From Theristus sp. LFF4_11 (lineage: Eukaryota; Nematoda; Chromadorea; Monhysterida; Xyalidae): a stretch of DNA of 64,000 bases. Positions 12,289-21,110 of this stretch are shown one piece after another. A program made the position numbers and the translations under genes. Below the pieces are notes generated by a model. That model was given only the letters and a program-made list of their open reading frames with translations, made no database searches and was not told the origin of the DNA. The DNA lies in NCBI GenBank assembly GCA_030248135.1, contig JASANC010003325.1, positions 1 through 64,000 on the forward strand. The letters run 5' to 3'. Position 1 is the stretch's first letter; the number at the start of each line of letters is the position of its first letter.

Positions 12289-12423
12289 ATGGTTGTCAAA
12301 ATATATGGCACGCGCTACATGATGGCCACGCTTGGTTTGACCATGGCACGATTCGCTAAGCTTAGTGCGTTTCGCAGTCCGTCAAGTGGTGCACTCTCGC
12401 AAGAGATCTATTATACGTGGTGA
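12289..12423 (+). CDS. Short 44-codon frame upstream of the viral polymerase, ending in a TGATG overlap
   Basis: ATG at 12289 lies in GGCACCATGG, a good eukaryotic start context. The frame runs 44 codons to TGA at 12421-12423. The last base of this stop is the first base of the ATG of the polymerase frame (TGATG). In tombusvirus-like genomes the polymerase often follows a smaller replication protein by readthrough or frameshift, so this may be the 3' end of an upstream viral frame, or chance. The encoded peptide has no motif I recognise. Confidence 0.4.
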   Translation: MVVKIYGTRYMMATLGLTMARFAKLSAFRSPSSGALSQEIYYTW

Positions 12424-14951
12424 TGCGTGGTTACAGCCCGAGAAACAACACTCCGGTGGACCCGTTCATTCGATCGGTCACACACGCTTACGTTCGAGGC
12501 GTCGACCTTGCGTGTGATAACTTGGCACATAACCGAACTTCGCTTGGCATTTTGCCTTACGAGATCCCGTTGCGTGAAGGCCGACGCACGATAGAGGTGA
12601 CGAATCGCGGTTCCAGCGGTTATGGCGATTGGATCGTGCGCGGTGAGACATTCACAGATCGATCAGGTGACATGTTCAGATATATTCAAAAGCAATTGTT
12701 GAAACGAAAGTACGATCTCGGGCCAGGCGAACACACCAAGTTCGCACAAATATTGGTCACCTTTCCTGGTAGTAAATCGTGTCCAGCTGATACTCGGCCA
12801 AATTTTTGGAACAACCGTGTTTTGCAAGCGGCTTTCGAGTGGGCGCCGGAATCGTCGGTCATCGCCCGTACCGACACTACCACTGAGGGCATAATGAGCC
12901 AGTTTAAAACGCGGATCGATTTGCCGTTCACGCCTCCCAACGACATGGATTATCACACATTGCGTCGGGCTGCTTTCGCTGTTTTGCGGAAGCCCGATCG
13001 CGAGCTTGTGTTTTACGACTTTGACGATGCATTACATCACGTGAACAAACAAGGTGCCGTCGGCTTCCTCGACCGTGGTCGTGGTGTTGGCACATTGGGT
13101 GACTTGATCACGCGCCCGGATTTCAAGAGACGGTGCGAGGAGAGACTGGCGGGCTATCGACGAGGTGAGACCGGAGATGCACATGTGACCATGATCGGGA
13201 AAAATGAGACGAAGAAGAGGCCCGACACCAGTGGCCAGATGCTTTTGCCAGATACCAACTTGCCGGCAAAAGCGAGGTACATACAATATTGGGACGCCGT
13301 TTCTCGCGTTGTTGACGCCATGATGTTCGGTCCTCTGCTCGATGCTGATATGGACCGGCATGTTTATCTCGGCGGCGACGTTGGCGTGCCCGCCGCCGAC
13401 GTGGGCGACCGAATGCATCGGAGCTGGCTGAGGTACAAGAGCCCTGCTGCACTCGCTGGCGACCATTCGAAATTTGATCACCATCAGTCGGCTGTGCATC
13501 GAATATTGGAGTGTGAGTGTTACTCCAGTATGTACGATCCAAAGGAACATTCGGCCATTAAGACGCGATGCGAGATGGCAATGGCGCCCGTTGGTGTGTC
13601 AACGTATGGGCTCGTGTACTGCATGGCGGGACAGCGGCTCAGTGGCGCGTGGGACACATCACTTGGAAACGGCTTACTCAATGCGACTTTACTGGTGGCC
13701 AGTGCATCTGTGGTCATGGGCATCACGCCGGAGGCTGCAGCCGCACGATTCAGTTTCCACATAACCGGTGATGATCACGTCATTATCGGTGAAGTGGAGG
13801 ACATCATGAAGCTGAATAACGCGCTGGCCGGCCAGCTAAAACGTCACGGTTTCGAGATCCGGACTGGTGATACATCAGGATACGCCATGGAGTACGAATT
13901 TGAGCGCATTTCGTACTTGTCGCACAACTATGTCAAATGCAACGTCGGCAAGGATGTGCGATACGTGCCTGTTAGACCCGTGCCGGAAATGCTTGGTAAA
14001 TTCGGGCTGACTTGCAAAACACTGCAAATGATGCCTGGCCCGCTCGGTGATGCAATGACCGCCTCCAAGGCGGCGTCTTACTTGTTGCTTTATCCGACGA
14101 GCGAGTTGATGCGTGTGGTGGCACTCACTGTGCTCGCCAAAGTCGGTTGGGTCGGTGAAATGATGGACGATGAAGACACGCGCCGGCGTTTTGGACCCAA
14201 CGTTAATATGCGAACGTTGGATGACGCAATGCGTAGCGTGTGGGGAGCTGGCATCGACGAAATTGGTTACGTGGACAAGCGCATCGAGCTTGACGGATTG
14301 CGTCGTGAGGCGGCGAATCATGCATTGCGAGGACGCAACACCACTGTCACCATCCGTCGCATGTACAAGGGGCTTGCATACTGGCTTCGATGCCAGCATG
14401 ATCTTGCATGCCCGGAATTCATCGGCTTGGACCATAAGCTCAGCCGCGAGTATCACCGATTGGGCGTTATCGCGTATCGACCACGCGCCAGGGTGGCTAC
14501 GACGTTGCCAACAATCGTTTCTGTTGCTCACGAGGGGCTCATCGTTGATGGCGTGGCCAGGTGGCACGCCCACGTGTGCGAGACTTGTGGGCGCACCTAC
14601 AAGCATGCGCATACTATGGCGGGCACGGTGCACACACGTGCGGAGTTTGCGCCTTGTCGTGCCGGCAGGCGTGTATTGTCTATTGGTGCGGGATGCATCA
14701 TCGAGCCGGTGTACAGCGCCGAGTTCATTGGTCGTGCGCACGTTGTGGTGAGGCGCGCTTTGAGCGACGGCACTTTACGCGCAGTGCAACATCAGCGCGT
14801 GCTTGATGGTCGAGAGCTCGGCGTTGAGCTTATCAAGCGCGTGCGGCAACGCCGTGCGACCAAGGTCTTTGTTGGCGACACTGGCATCGACTTGCGACAT
14901 CTTGTCGGTGGCATGTTGCCGACATGCCTATCAGAAGCGGCCCGATCATAA
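12423..14951 (+). CDS. Endogenous viral RNA-dependent RNA polymerase (tombusvirus-like), open over 842 codons
   Basis: This frame encodes a positive-strand RNA virus polymerase, which would copy viral RNA. Motif A is GDHSKFDHH (Asp 347 and 352). Motif B is LSGAWDTSLGN (Ser 407 to Asn 416). Motif C is TGDDHV (Gly-Asp-Asp 449-451). The SKFDxH and SGxxxTSLGN forms are those of the tombus-like (Tolivirales-type) polymerases. Near residue 719 a CETCGRTYKHAH segment could bind zinc. The frame has no stop or frameshift. ATG 12423 is the first in the frame after the stop at 12363. The last 8 codons and the stop (14925-14951) belong to the flanking genomic repeat, so the original C-terminus is missing or altered. 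No capsid gene is seen. It sits in repeats present elsewhere in the window without it, which supports integration rather than contamination. Confidence 0.88.
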   Translation: MRGYSPRNNTPVDPFIRSVTHAYVRGVDLACDNLAHNRTSLGILPYEIPLREGRRTIEVTNRGSSGYGDWIVRGETFTDRSGDMFRYIQKQLLKRKYDLGPGEHTKFAQILVTFPGSKSCPADTRPNFWNNRVLQAAFEWAPESSVIARTDTTTEGIMSQFKTRIDLPFTPPNDMDYHTLRRAAFAVLRKPDRELVFYDFDDALHHVNKQGAVGFLDRGRGVGTLGDLITRPDFKRRCEERLAGYRRGETGDAHVTMIGKNETKKRPDTSGQMLLPDTNLPAKARYIQYWDAVSRVVDAMMFGPLLDADMDRHVYLGGDVGVPAADVGDRMHRSWLRYKSPAALAGDHSKFDHHQSAVHRILECECYSSMYDPKEHSAIKTRCEMAMAPVGVSTYGLVYCMAGQRLSGAWDTSLGNGLLNATLLVASASVVMGITPEAAAARFSFHITGDDHVIIGEVEDIMKLNNALAGQLKRHGFEIRTGDTSGYAMEYEFERISYLSHNYVKCNVGKDVRYVPVRPVPEMLGKFGLTCKTLQMMPGPLGDAMTASKAASYLLLYPTSELMRVVALTVLAKVGWVGEMMDDEDTRRRFGPNVNMRTLDDAMRSVWGAGIDEIGYVDKRIELDGLRREAANHALRGRNTTVTIRRMYKGLAYWLRCQHDLACPEFIGLDHKLSREYHRLGVIAYRPRARVATTLPTIVSVAHEGLIVDGVARWHAHVCETCGRTYKHAHTMAGTVHTRAEFAPCRAGRRVLSIGAGCIIEPVYSAEFIGRAHVVVRRALSDGTLRAVQHQRVLDGRELGVELIKRVRQRRATKVFVGDTGIDLRHLVGGMLPTCLSEAARS

Positions 14952-15280
14952 GCGGGTCGGATCAGTTGCGGCCTGAACGTGTTCATATGCAGGCCATCAA
15001 TAGCAGGTCGCCCTCAATCAAAAGCGGGTCGCACATGTTCATAAGCGGGTCATCACTTGAGGACCGGCCACGTTCATAAGCGGGTCCATCATAAGCGGGC
15101 CGCATGTGTTCAGAAGCGGGCCATGATAAGCGGGTCAATAATTGATCATAAGCGGGTCAACCCAAATTATCATCAGCAGGCCGCGCACATTCATATGCGA
15201 GCCAATCATAAGCGGGTCAATAATTGACCATAAGCGGGTCAACCCAAATTATCATCGGCGGGACGCGCACATTCATTTTT
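14925..15280 (+). repeat. Minisatellite of (AT)CATAAGCGGGTC units, copy 1
   Basis: Irregular array built on the core CATAAGCGGGTC with variants (GCAGGTC, GCGGGCC) and a longer unit containing AATAATTGATCATAAGCGGG and CAACCCAAATTATCAT. It begins with GCCTATCAGAAGCGGC exactly as the array at 25464 does. The same array occurs at 25464-25930 and 28709-28930 (+), and inverted at 26310-26395 and 29330-29510. Confidence 0.85.
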
Positions 15281-15303
15281 TTAAGCTCAATTATATTGAC
15301 TAA

Positions 15304-15510
15304 ATGCTAAAAGACGCCCGCCCCGAAAAGCCAACTGAGATAACAACAAAGGAGTCGCCGGCAGTAGTGGCCGCCATTGTGGAATATGCGTACAAAGATG
15401 TGATCAGCGTCGAGGTGGATCAGATGTCGCTGTGCAAAGCTGCCGAAAAGTACAAGCTGCCAGAATTGATGGACAAAAAAAGTGAACAGTCAAGGTTGTT
15501 TGATTTTTAG
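15304..15510 (+). pseudogene. Fragment of a BTB/POZ-domain protein
   Basis: About 60 codons resemble the second half of a BTB domain: VVAAIVEYAYKDVISVEV followed by LCKAAEKYKLPELMDK, where BTB proteins have the (L/V)xYxYT and A(D/E)KYxLxxL helices. BTB domains dimerise and recruit partners such as Cullin 3. The first half of the domain is absent and the frame ends 10 residues later, so this is a broken copy. It lies between mobile-element repeats and was probably captured or retroposed. The parent gene is not in the window. Confidence 0.6.
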
Positions 15511-15599
15511 GCGATGTTTTTAGACTCCTTCTCAACTTGAAGTGATTAGTTTGTGCAGGGCCCAAGTAGCTAGTCTGTTAGCCGATATTACTCTAATCC

Positions 15600-15884
15600 A
15601 TGGTTTTTGAAAGTTCAGCTGCTGTAGTTTGTTATGTACTTGTTATGTACAAGAAGGGCGGCAAATCTAAATTTGCGTCAGATGTGGACGTGTTATACTT
15701 ATTACGAGCGGTACTTCTGGCTGGCGAATTGGAACCGCAACGTGAACGGCAAGACGGTAGAATAGTGCTCAGCTACCATTGTCATACCAAAATCGGGTGG
15801 CAAGCTAGAAAGACAAGGAACGGCGTCAAGAAACGACTGTTGTTCGTCGTACGCGCGATAATAAACTACCACCGATGGGAGTAA
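15600..15884 (+). CDS. Unrecognised basic frame in mobile DNA
   Basis: A 94-codon frame rich in Arg and Lys in its second half (around QARKTRNGVKKRLLF). It directly precedes, in another frame, the transposon protein fragment at 15885-16124. I see no family motif. It may be part of the same element's spliced coding region, but no splice model is supported. Confidence 0.2.
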   Translation: MVFESSAAVVCYVLVMYKKGGKSKFASDVDVLYLLRAVLLAGELEPQRERQDGRIVLSYHCHTKIGWQARKTRNGVKKRLLFVVRAIINYHRWE

Positions 15885-16124
15885 GTGAGTCTGTACCCTG
15901 TGAATTGCAACATCGCGTCTTGCCCCAATCCCGAGTTACACGACGAGCGGCCGTTGTGTTCGATATACCAGCATATAATATTCAGTAAACCAACAGGTCA
16001 ACGCTGCCGGTGTGCATCGGCTATAAAATTGGTCAAAGTTCAACCATTAACGGCGATAGAACAGGCGTATTTTAGATGGGACAGTGGTGAGCCATATGAG
16101 GTCGAGAACACAACACAGGTGTGA
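15885..16124 (+). CDS. Transposon-encoded protein fragment, family with IFSKPTGQRCRCASAIKLV
   Basis: Function unknown. The frame shares SIYQxIIFSKPTGQRC, RCASAIKLVKVQPLTA and YFxWDSGExYE with the minus-strand frame at 28499-28729. So this is a repeat-family protein and not a unique host gene. Several Cys residues (CNIASCPNP, CRC) could bind metal. The copy at 28499 continues into an acidic tail that is missing here. It is followed within 50 bases by a zinc-finger frame, and I infer both are exons of one mobile element. Confidence 0.5.
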   Translation: MSLYPVNCNIASCPNPELHDERPLCSIYQHIIFSKPTGQRCRCASAIKLVKVQPLTAIEQAYFRWDSGEPYEVENTTQV

Positions 16125-16143
16125 GGAACACGATGGAGCTCGA

Positions 16144-16360
16144 ATGAAACTCTAATTATGAGTGGTACTGTAGATTGCCTTCATGCAGGCGCATCATATG
16201 CAGAAACGCATTCAAAAGCGCTGCTGGCTTAGACCAGCATAAAACGAAAACACACAGGCAGAAAAACAAGTGCCGATTTTGCGGTCACGTATTCCCAACA
16301 AGCGCGGTACTAAGGCAGCATCAGAGAGAAAATTGTCGTCGGCAGGTTTCAATAATTTGA
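16144..16360 (+). CDS. Two C2H2-like zinc fingers of a mobile element
   Basis: The frame reads CRLPSCRRIICRNAFKSAAG, then LDQHKTKTHRQKNKCRFCGH and VFPTSAVLRQHQRENC. Cys pairs followed by hydrophobic residues and His-x3-5-His or His-x-Cys give one finger and a second variant finger ending in HxxxxxC. A damaged copy sits at 32740-32945, where small deletions break the second finger. A diverged relative is at 27426-27640. The fingers probably bind transposon or genomic DNA. The upstream boundary is a guess. Confidence 0.55.
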
Positions 16361-17720
16361 TTTAATCAGTACAAAATAAACAGTGTAGAAGAGGGATAAA
16401 CCAATTATTTTAGCTTTCGTGAACGGCAACGTGACCATTAGCGTGACATGGCGAACATTAGCGGCAGGCGACAAGGCGACTCCAACTTCAAAATTCGGTC
16501 GTTGAAACTTCAAATTTTCCAGTCTCACTGCAGTTTTTTAAAACAAAAAACTATAGACAAAAATACATTCAACAATCATTTTTAGGCGATTCAACAACAC
16601 GATTTGCTCAGACGTCAGTGATGCATTCATCGAAAAAAGCACATTGTACGAAAGCTGCTGCTATGAATGAAGATGAAGGATGTTTTTGAACGAACTTTCG
16701 AAATGAAAAAGAACATATGCCTGAGCAATTTGTTACGAAACCACACTTTCGTTCTTGCACTCCGTTGTGTAATTGTGTGCATATCAGGAAGGAAAGGCGT
16801 GGAAGCCCAACATCTTCAGCCTTAAAATATTTGGATTTATTTAACCGGTGCTTGCACAAAAAATAAAATTGTCATTAAAATGATCTTACCGATCCAGACT
16901 GTGTTGTAATTGTAGTTGACCAAAGTTGATTACAGGGTGAACAAAAAATTGGCTGCACAATTTTAAAACTGTTCGTTCTCGTCACCACAACAACAAGGTA
17001 ACGAAGCGTAACATGTTACATGGAGTCGCGTCTGTCCCGTCCCCCAGCTCGGAAGCAGACGCAACCGATTTCTCCGAGTGCAAGTCTGAACTTCGTAATT
17101 TTTAAAAACCACGAAGTGAATGTGAGTGAAACCCATGAATACCGTATTACCCCCAATAAACCCCCATGGGGGATTAATACGTCAGCGACTTTTAGGGGTG
17201 GGGGTTTATTGGTGGGGGGATTATTGGTGGGGGGTTTATTTACAAAAAATTCTAGGGGTGGGGGTTTGTTGAAAAATGGCAAAAATACATTGCATGGCAG
17301 GAAAGAAAGTCGCAGAAACTTCTACTCTACATAAAAATTTTCTTTTATAACAGCCTTTTGTAATGAAATTACTATTAACTCACCCATTTGGGGCCTTTGG
17401 TAGCACAATTTCATCATTTTCACTGCAACCAGCCACTGAATTCGCTGGGTATGTGTTTCAAACAGGTCTCCAATAATCCCCCATGGGGGATTATTTGTGG
17501 GGGGGGATTTTTCGGAAACTGGTCGGGGGTGGGGGTTTATTGGTGGGGGGGGAATTAATGGTGGGGGGGTTTAATGGGGGTAATACGGTATATAATGACT
17601 CGACGTCCAAAATGTACATGTGAAACAACAAAGTGCTACTGGGTACAAAAAAAATTTCGGAGGAAAGTTGAAAACATCAGCCGATATTTTCATGAATGCT
17701 TTATAAACGGTTCAGAATAG
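16361..17720 (+). repeat. Repeat R2, copy A (pairs with 32708-34760), holding a TA-MITE
   Basis: From about 16120 to 17720 this matches 32708-34760 apart from two insertions: the MITE at 17142-17588 is only in this copy and the mariner-like element at 33121-34033 is only in the other. It includes the zinc-finger frame upstream and a short frame with the peptide PPARKQTQPISPSASLNFV at about 17035. It gives two clean empty/filled site pairs. Confidence 0.85.
17142..17588 (+). mobile_element. Complete TA-MITE with CCGTATTACCCCCA ends (447 bp)
   Basis: Perfect 14-bp inverted ends CCGTATTACCCCCA and TGGGGGTAATACGG, flanked by TA at 17140-17141 and 17589-17590. The empty site in the second R2 copy reads CATGAATATATAATGACTCG (about 34604-34624), that is, one TA. 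Both halves contain runs of 5-9 G and inner palindromes such as CCCCCATGGGGG. No coding sequence. A Tc1/mariner-type non-autonomous element is the simplest reading. Confidence 0.9.
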
Positions 17721-18309
17721 TTAACACCGTTTGCAAATAAGAGTGGGGGGCCCTAGGAACATTCCGTGATACATGGAAAAGTTTTTAAACCAAGGGTGCA
17801 GGGACATTCTACTAATCAAGGCGCTTCAGGTTTAGCCCCTGATTACCCCTTGATTTTCCCTGTAAAGGTCGTTTTTAGGGTGCGGAAGTTAAAAAAACCC
17901 TCGATTTTTTGCGATTTTTCGCAAAGTGTACCTTTTTAGCCCTACCGTATCTCGTTGTTGCACAGTTTCTGGAAGCTCACACAGTATTCACGTGAAAGAT
18001 CTTGCGGAGTTCTTTAAGGCCCTGTATCAATGAGCCCTTGCAAGGGGGGTCCCTGAGGCGCTACGACGCTAGTTAAAATTACTTTTTTGAAAAATTACGT
18101 CATTTTTTTAAAACTTTTTTTGAGCTCATAAACACAAATTTTTGATTTTCATTTTTAGTTCTACAGGGGGTTTTCGGGGTCGCTGAATTCGAATCTGACG
18201 TTAGATTTTTGCCCCGGGCATCTTTTTGCCCAAAAATTAGGCAAAAACACATTTTTTGCGTTTTTCAGTGTTTTTTGTTTTAATGTTTTAATTTTATGCG
18301 TGGATTTTA
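17721..18309. repeat. AT-rich flank of foldback element FB2, with direct repeat
   Basis: No coding sequence. 18140-18300 is a direct repeat of about 22720-22905 (shared CAGGGGGTTTTCG, TTAGATTTTTGCCC and GGGCAAAAA blocks), so the foldback structure lies between two same-orientation copies. This may be an older repeat into which it inserted, or part of a larger element. Confidence 0.55.
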
Positions 18310-19858
18310 TTTAAGAGTGCCTGTCCCGGAAAATCGAACTTTTCCAGGGGGGTCGTGGCAACGATTTTTAAAAGGTGGGGAAATCGGGACTTTTGGGTGC
18401 GTTGGGTAGGTTGGCAGGTAGTAACTTCGTGTATAAAATTTCAGGCCCCAACTCCACTCTGTCTGCGCGGTAGACTAAAAAACCTCTGAAAAATGCTAAA
18501 ATCGCGGGTTTTTTGGAATTAAAAAATCGCCATTGCTTTTTGCTGAATCGTGCAAACCTAAAAATTGGCACAGTTGTTCACAAAAGCATGGAGAATATTG
18601 TGTTAAAAAATCTCACCAATCGGATTAGGCGCAAATTGGTTTTGGGCAACTTTTTTTGCCAGAAAAGGGCCAAAAACATCAAAAATCGCGGTTTTTTGGG
18701 CACCATTTCCACTTCGTGTAGAATACGAACTAGAAAATTTGCAAAAATAATTACCAAGAAAAACTGAAAACTGTGTTAAAATTTTAGGCCAATCGGTTCG
18801 TTCGTTTATTGTTTCTGGGCATCATCTTTGACCTCAAAAAAGGCCAAAATCATTAAAATCGGTAATGTTTTCTGCGCCACCGCTGCTTTAAGAATCGTGC
18901 AAACTCAGAAATTGAACAGAGTATTTCTGCTGGTCTAGTTGACATTGTGTTAAAAAATCTCACCAATCGGATTAGGCGCAAATTGGTTTTGGGCCACTTT
19001 TTTGCCAGAAAAGGGCCAAAAACATAAAAAATCGCGGTTTTTTAGGCACCATTTCCACTTCGTGTAGAATACGAACTAGAAAATTTGCAAAAATAATTGC
19101 CAAGAGAACCTGAAAACTGTGTTAAAATTTTAGGCCAATCGGCCCGTTCGTTTATTGCTTCTGGGCACCATCTTTGACCACAAAAAAGGCCAAAATCATC
19201 AAAATCGGTAATGTTTTTTGCGCCACCGCTGCTTTAAGAATCGTGCAAACTCAGAAATTGAACAGAGTATTTCTGCTGGTCTAGTTGACATTGTGTTGAA
19301 AAATCTTGCCAATGGATTTGGCGCCAATTGGTTATGGGCCACATATTTGGCCTAAAACATGAGATTTGGCAGAAAATGGGTAATTCTTTCCGAACTCAAA
19401 ACTTCTGGAAGCCACCTCGAAATCTGAAATTTTGGCAAACGGGGAGTTTTCGTACTCGCTTGTTCCGAAAATCGCATTGAAAACATGACTCGAGATTGCT
19501 ACTGTGCCCTAAACGCACACGCTATGGGGACGAAGAAAGACAATTTTTTCAAAAATTCTAAAGTAAAGTTTTTTATGGAAATGAGTCTTAGTGTCGAATC
19601 AAAGCAACCATCAGAAACTATTTTTCTGCGTAAAATGAAAGCAACACGTCGAGATTACTTTAGATACGTACCGTACGACGTACCACCAGTAGGGCTGTTC
19701 CCGACGGGCCATTGGCCGTTGGCCCGGCCCGTCTCATTTTTTTGGCAGGACGGCCGGCCCGCGACAGATTTTTGGTAGACGGCCCGGCCCGTGGCCCGGC
19801 GCGTCGGCAATCTCTTGGCCCGCCATGGCCCACGAATCCGCACCTGTATTTCCTTCAG

Positions 19859-20285
19859 ATGACGCCTGAGGCTGCCGCTGCACAAATGTGGACGCTGCGA
19901 GATGATGACGGCAACAGAGTGTTTCATGCGGACGATTGCCTTCATTGGACGCGCATAAAAAACTGCTTCAACACCCTGTCACAAACGGCAAAAAAGAAGT
20001 CAACCGAACAGAAACCAGCGGAGAAAAAGAAACGCGGCAGGCCTCAAAAGGAGCCTGGCCCTTCATTTAAGCTAGATACTGACGAGAGCGACAAGGAAAC
20101 CGCAACAGAAAAGATACCAGAATCAGATGAAGTTTGTTTCATTTATTTTAAAAAGCTGAGATACACCGAACAATATAAAGAGCATGCAAAAACATTGTGA
20201 ACAATTTCAGGAAGAGCAGACACAGGAAATGTTTGCAAACACGCGGAATGAACTAGTGGCTGACGGCTACATTGAACAGCAATGA
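19859..20285 (+). CDS. AT-hook protein inside foldback element FB2 (2 exons modelled)
   Basis: Exons 19859-20131 and 20211-20285 join in phase and give 115 residues. The donor is GTTTGT after GATGAA and the acceptor is ACAATTTCAG. The protein has a start MTPEAAAAQMW, a segment WTRIKNCFNTL, then KKKRGRPQKEPG, a classic AT-hook core (RGRP), then an acidic Ser/Asp/Glu tail. AT-hooks bind the minor groove of AT-rich DNA. The ATG at 19859 directly follows a TTCAG, so there may be an upstream exon and this may not be the true start. It is the only gene-like sequence between the inverted arms and may be the element's own DNA-binding protein. Confidence 0.5.
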
Positions 20286-21110
20286 TGATCAGGCGATTTC
20301 TGTTATTAATACAACAATATAAATACATTTCGCCGTGTTTATGGCCTAAAGTAACATGTCATTTTTATGTTCACTTTGAGTTACGAAAAGTATGCGGTTC
20401 CAGCACGCCTTTGATACATTCAAATTAGAACAACAGTTGCAAGTCAATTATTTGGCCAAAAGCGCGTGTGCAACTGGCAAATCCGCCAAATTTCCGCTAG
20501 TTTTTTGTTTCTTTCTGAGCTTCAATGCTGGTTGCATTCGAAATATCGAAAAATGACATAATACTTCATGCTATGAACACGAAGATTTGTAACTTCAAGA
20601 GGATCCAATCAATCTTACATGATCTACATGTATAACCTGATTTTGTTTGCTGCGAGTCGCACAAACGTGGGTTAAATTATTTAAACCTTCCGTTTTCAAT
20701 CATAATAACAATGCTAATCATTTTGTTGTTGAAAATGTTGAAAATAGATTGGAAATTTCTCTCGAATATTTGCACCATTTTTTAGTTTGCCCTTTGTGAA
20801 ACAGACGCATCACTTCTTTGTTCTTGTTTGTTGGTGGAACAGATCTTTGATAACGTTCACTTGTTCGTTTGTTGCCGTTGGTGTCTTGGCCTATTTACAT
20901 TCGCCCATTTTTATTCCTGTTCTTGTTGCGCACATGTGTGTAGTATGCATATTTGTGGGTTCTCGAATCTCCATACATCACGCATCACTCCACTGAACGA
21001 TGTTGACATTTCGATAAACAAACACGAATGATGAAATGAGATGTAAAAACACCCTCACACACATTGTTCCATACACGACGCCATGATTTTTTTTCACACG
21101 AGCACCGCAC
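20286..21110. other. No recognisable feature (centre of FB2)
   Basis: AT-rich sequence with short open frames lacking conserved motifs. It contains phrases shared with other repeats of the window, such as TAAAGTAACATGTCATTTTT near 20349, which resembles the TATAAAGTAACACGCCATTTTT block near 26575. Confidence 0.4.

Noticed and set aside
13032..13550. Antisense frames of 172 and 139 codons inside the viral polymerase
   Set aside because: They mirror the codon bias of the sense frame, which has the polymerase motifs. No independent motif or start context.
13875..14741. Antisense 288-codon frame in the polymerase
   Set aside because: Same reason: shadow of the sense frame. No recognised domain.
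14925..15280. CATAAGCGGGTC array as a CRISPR-like array
   Set aside because: Eukaryotic context, irregular unit spacing, no unique spacers of constant length and no associated genes.
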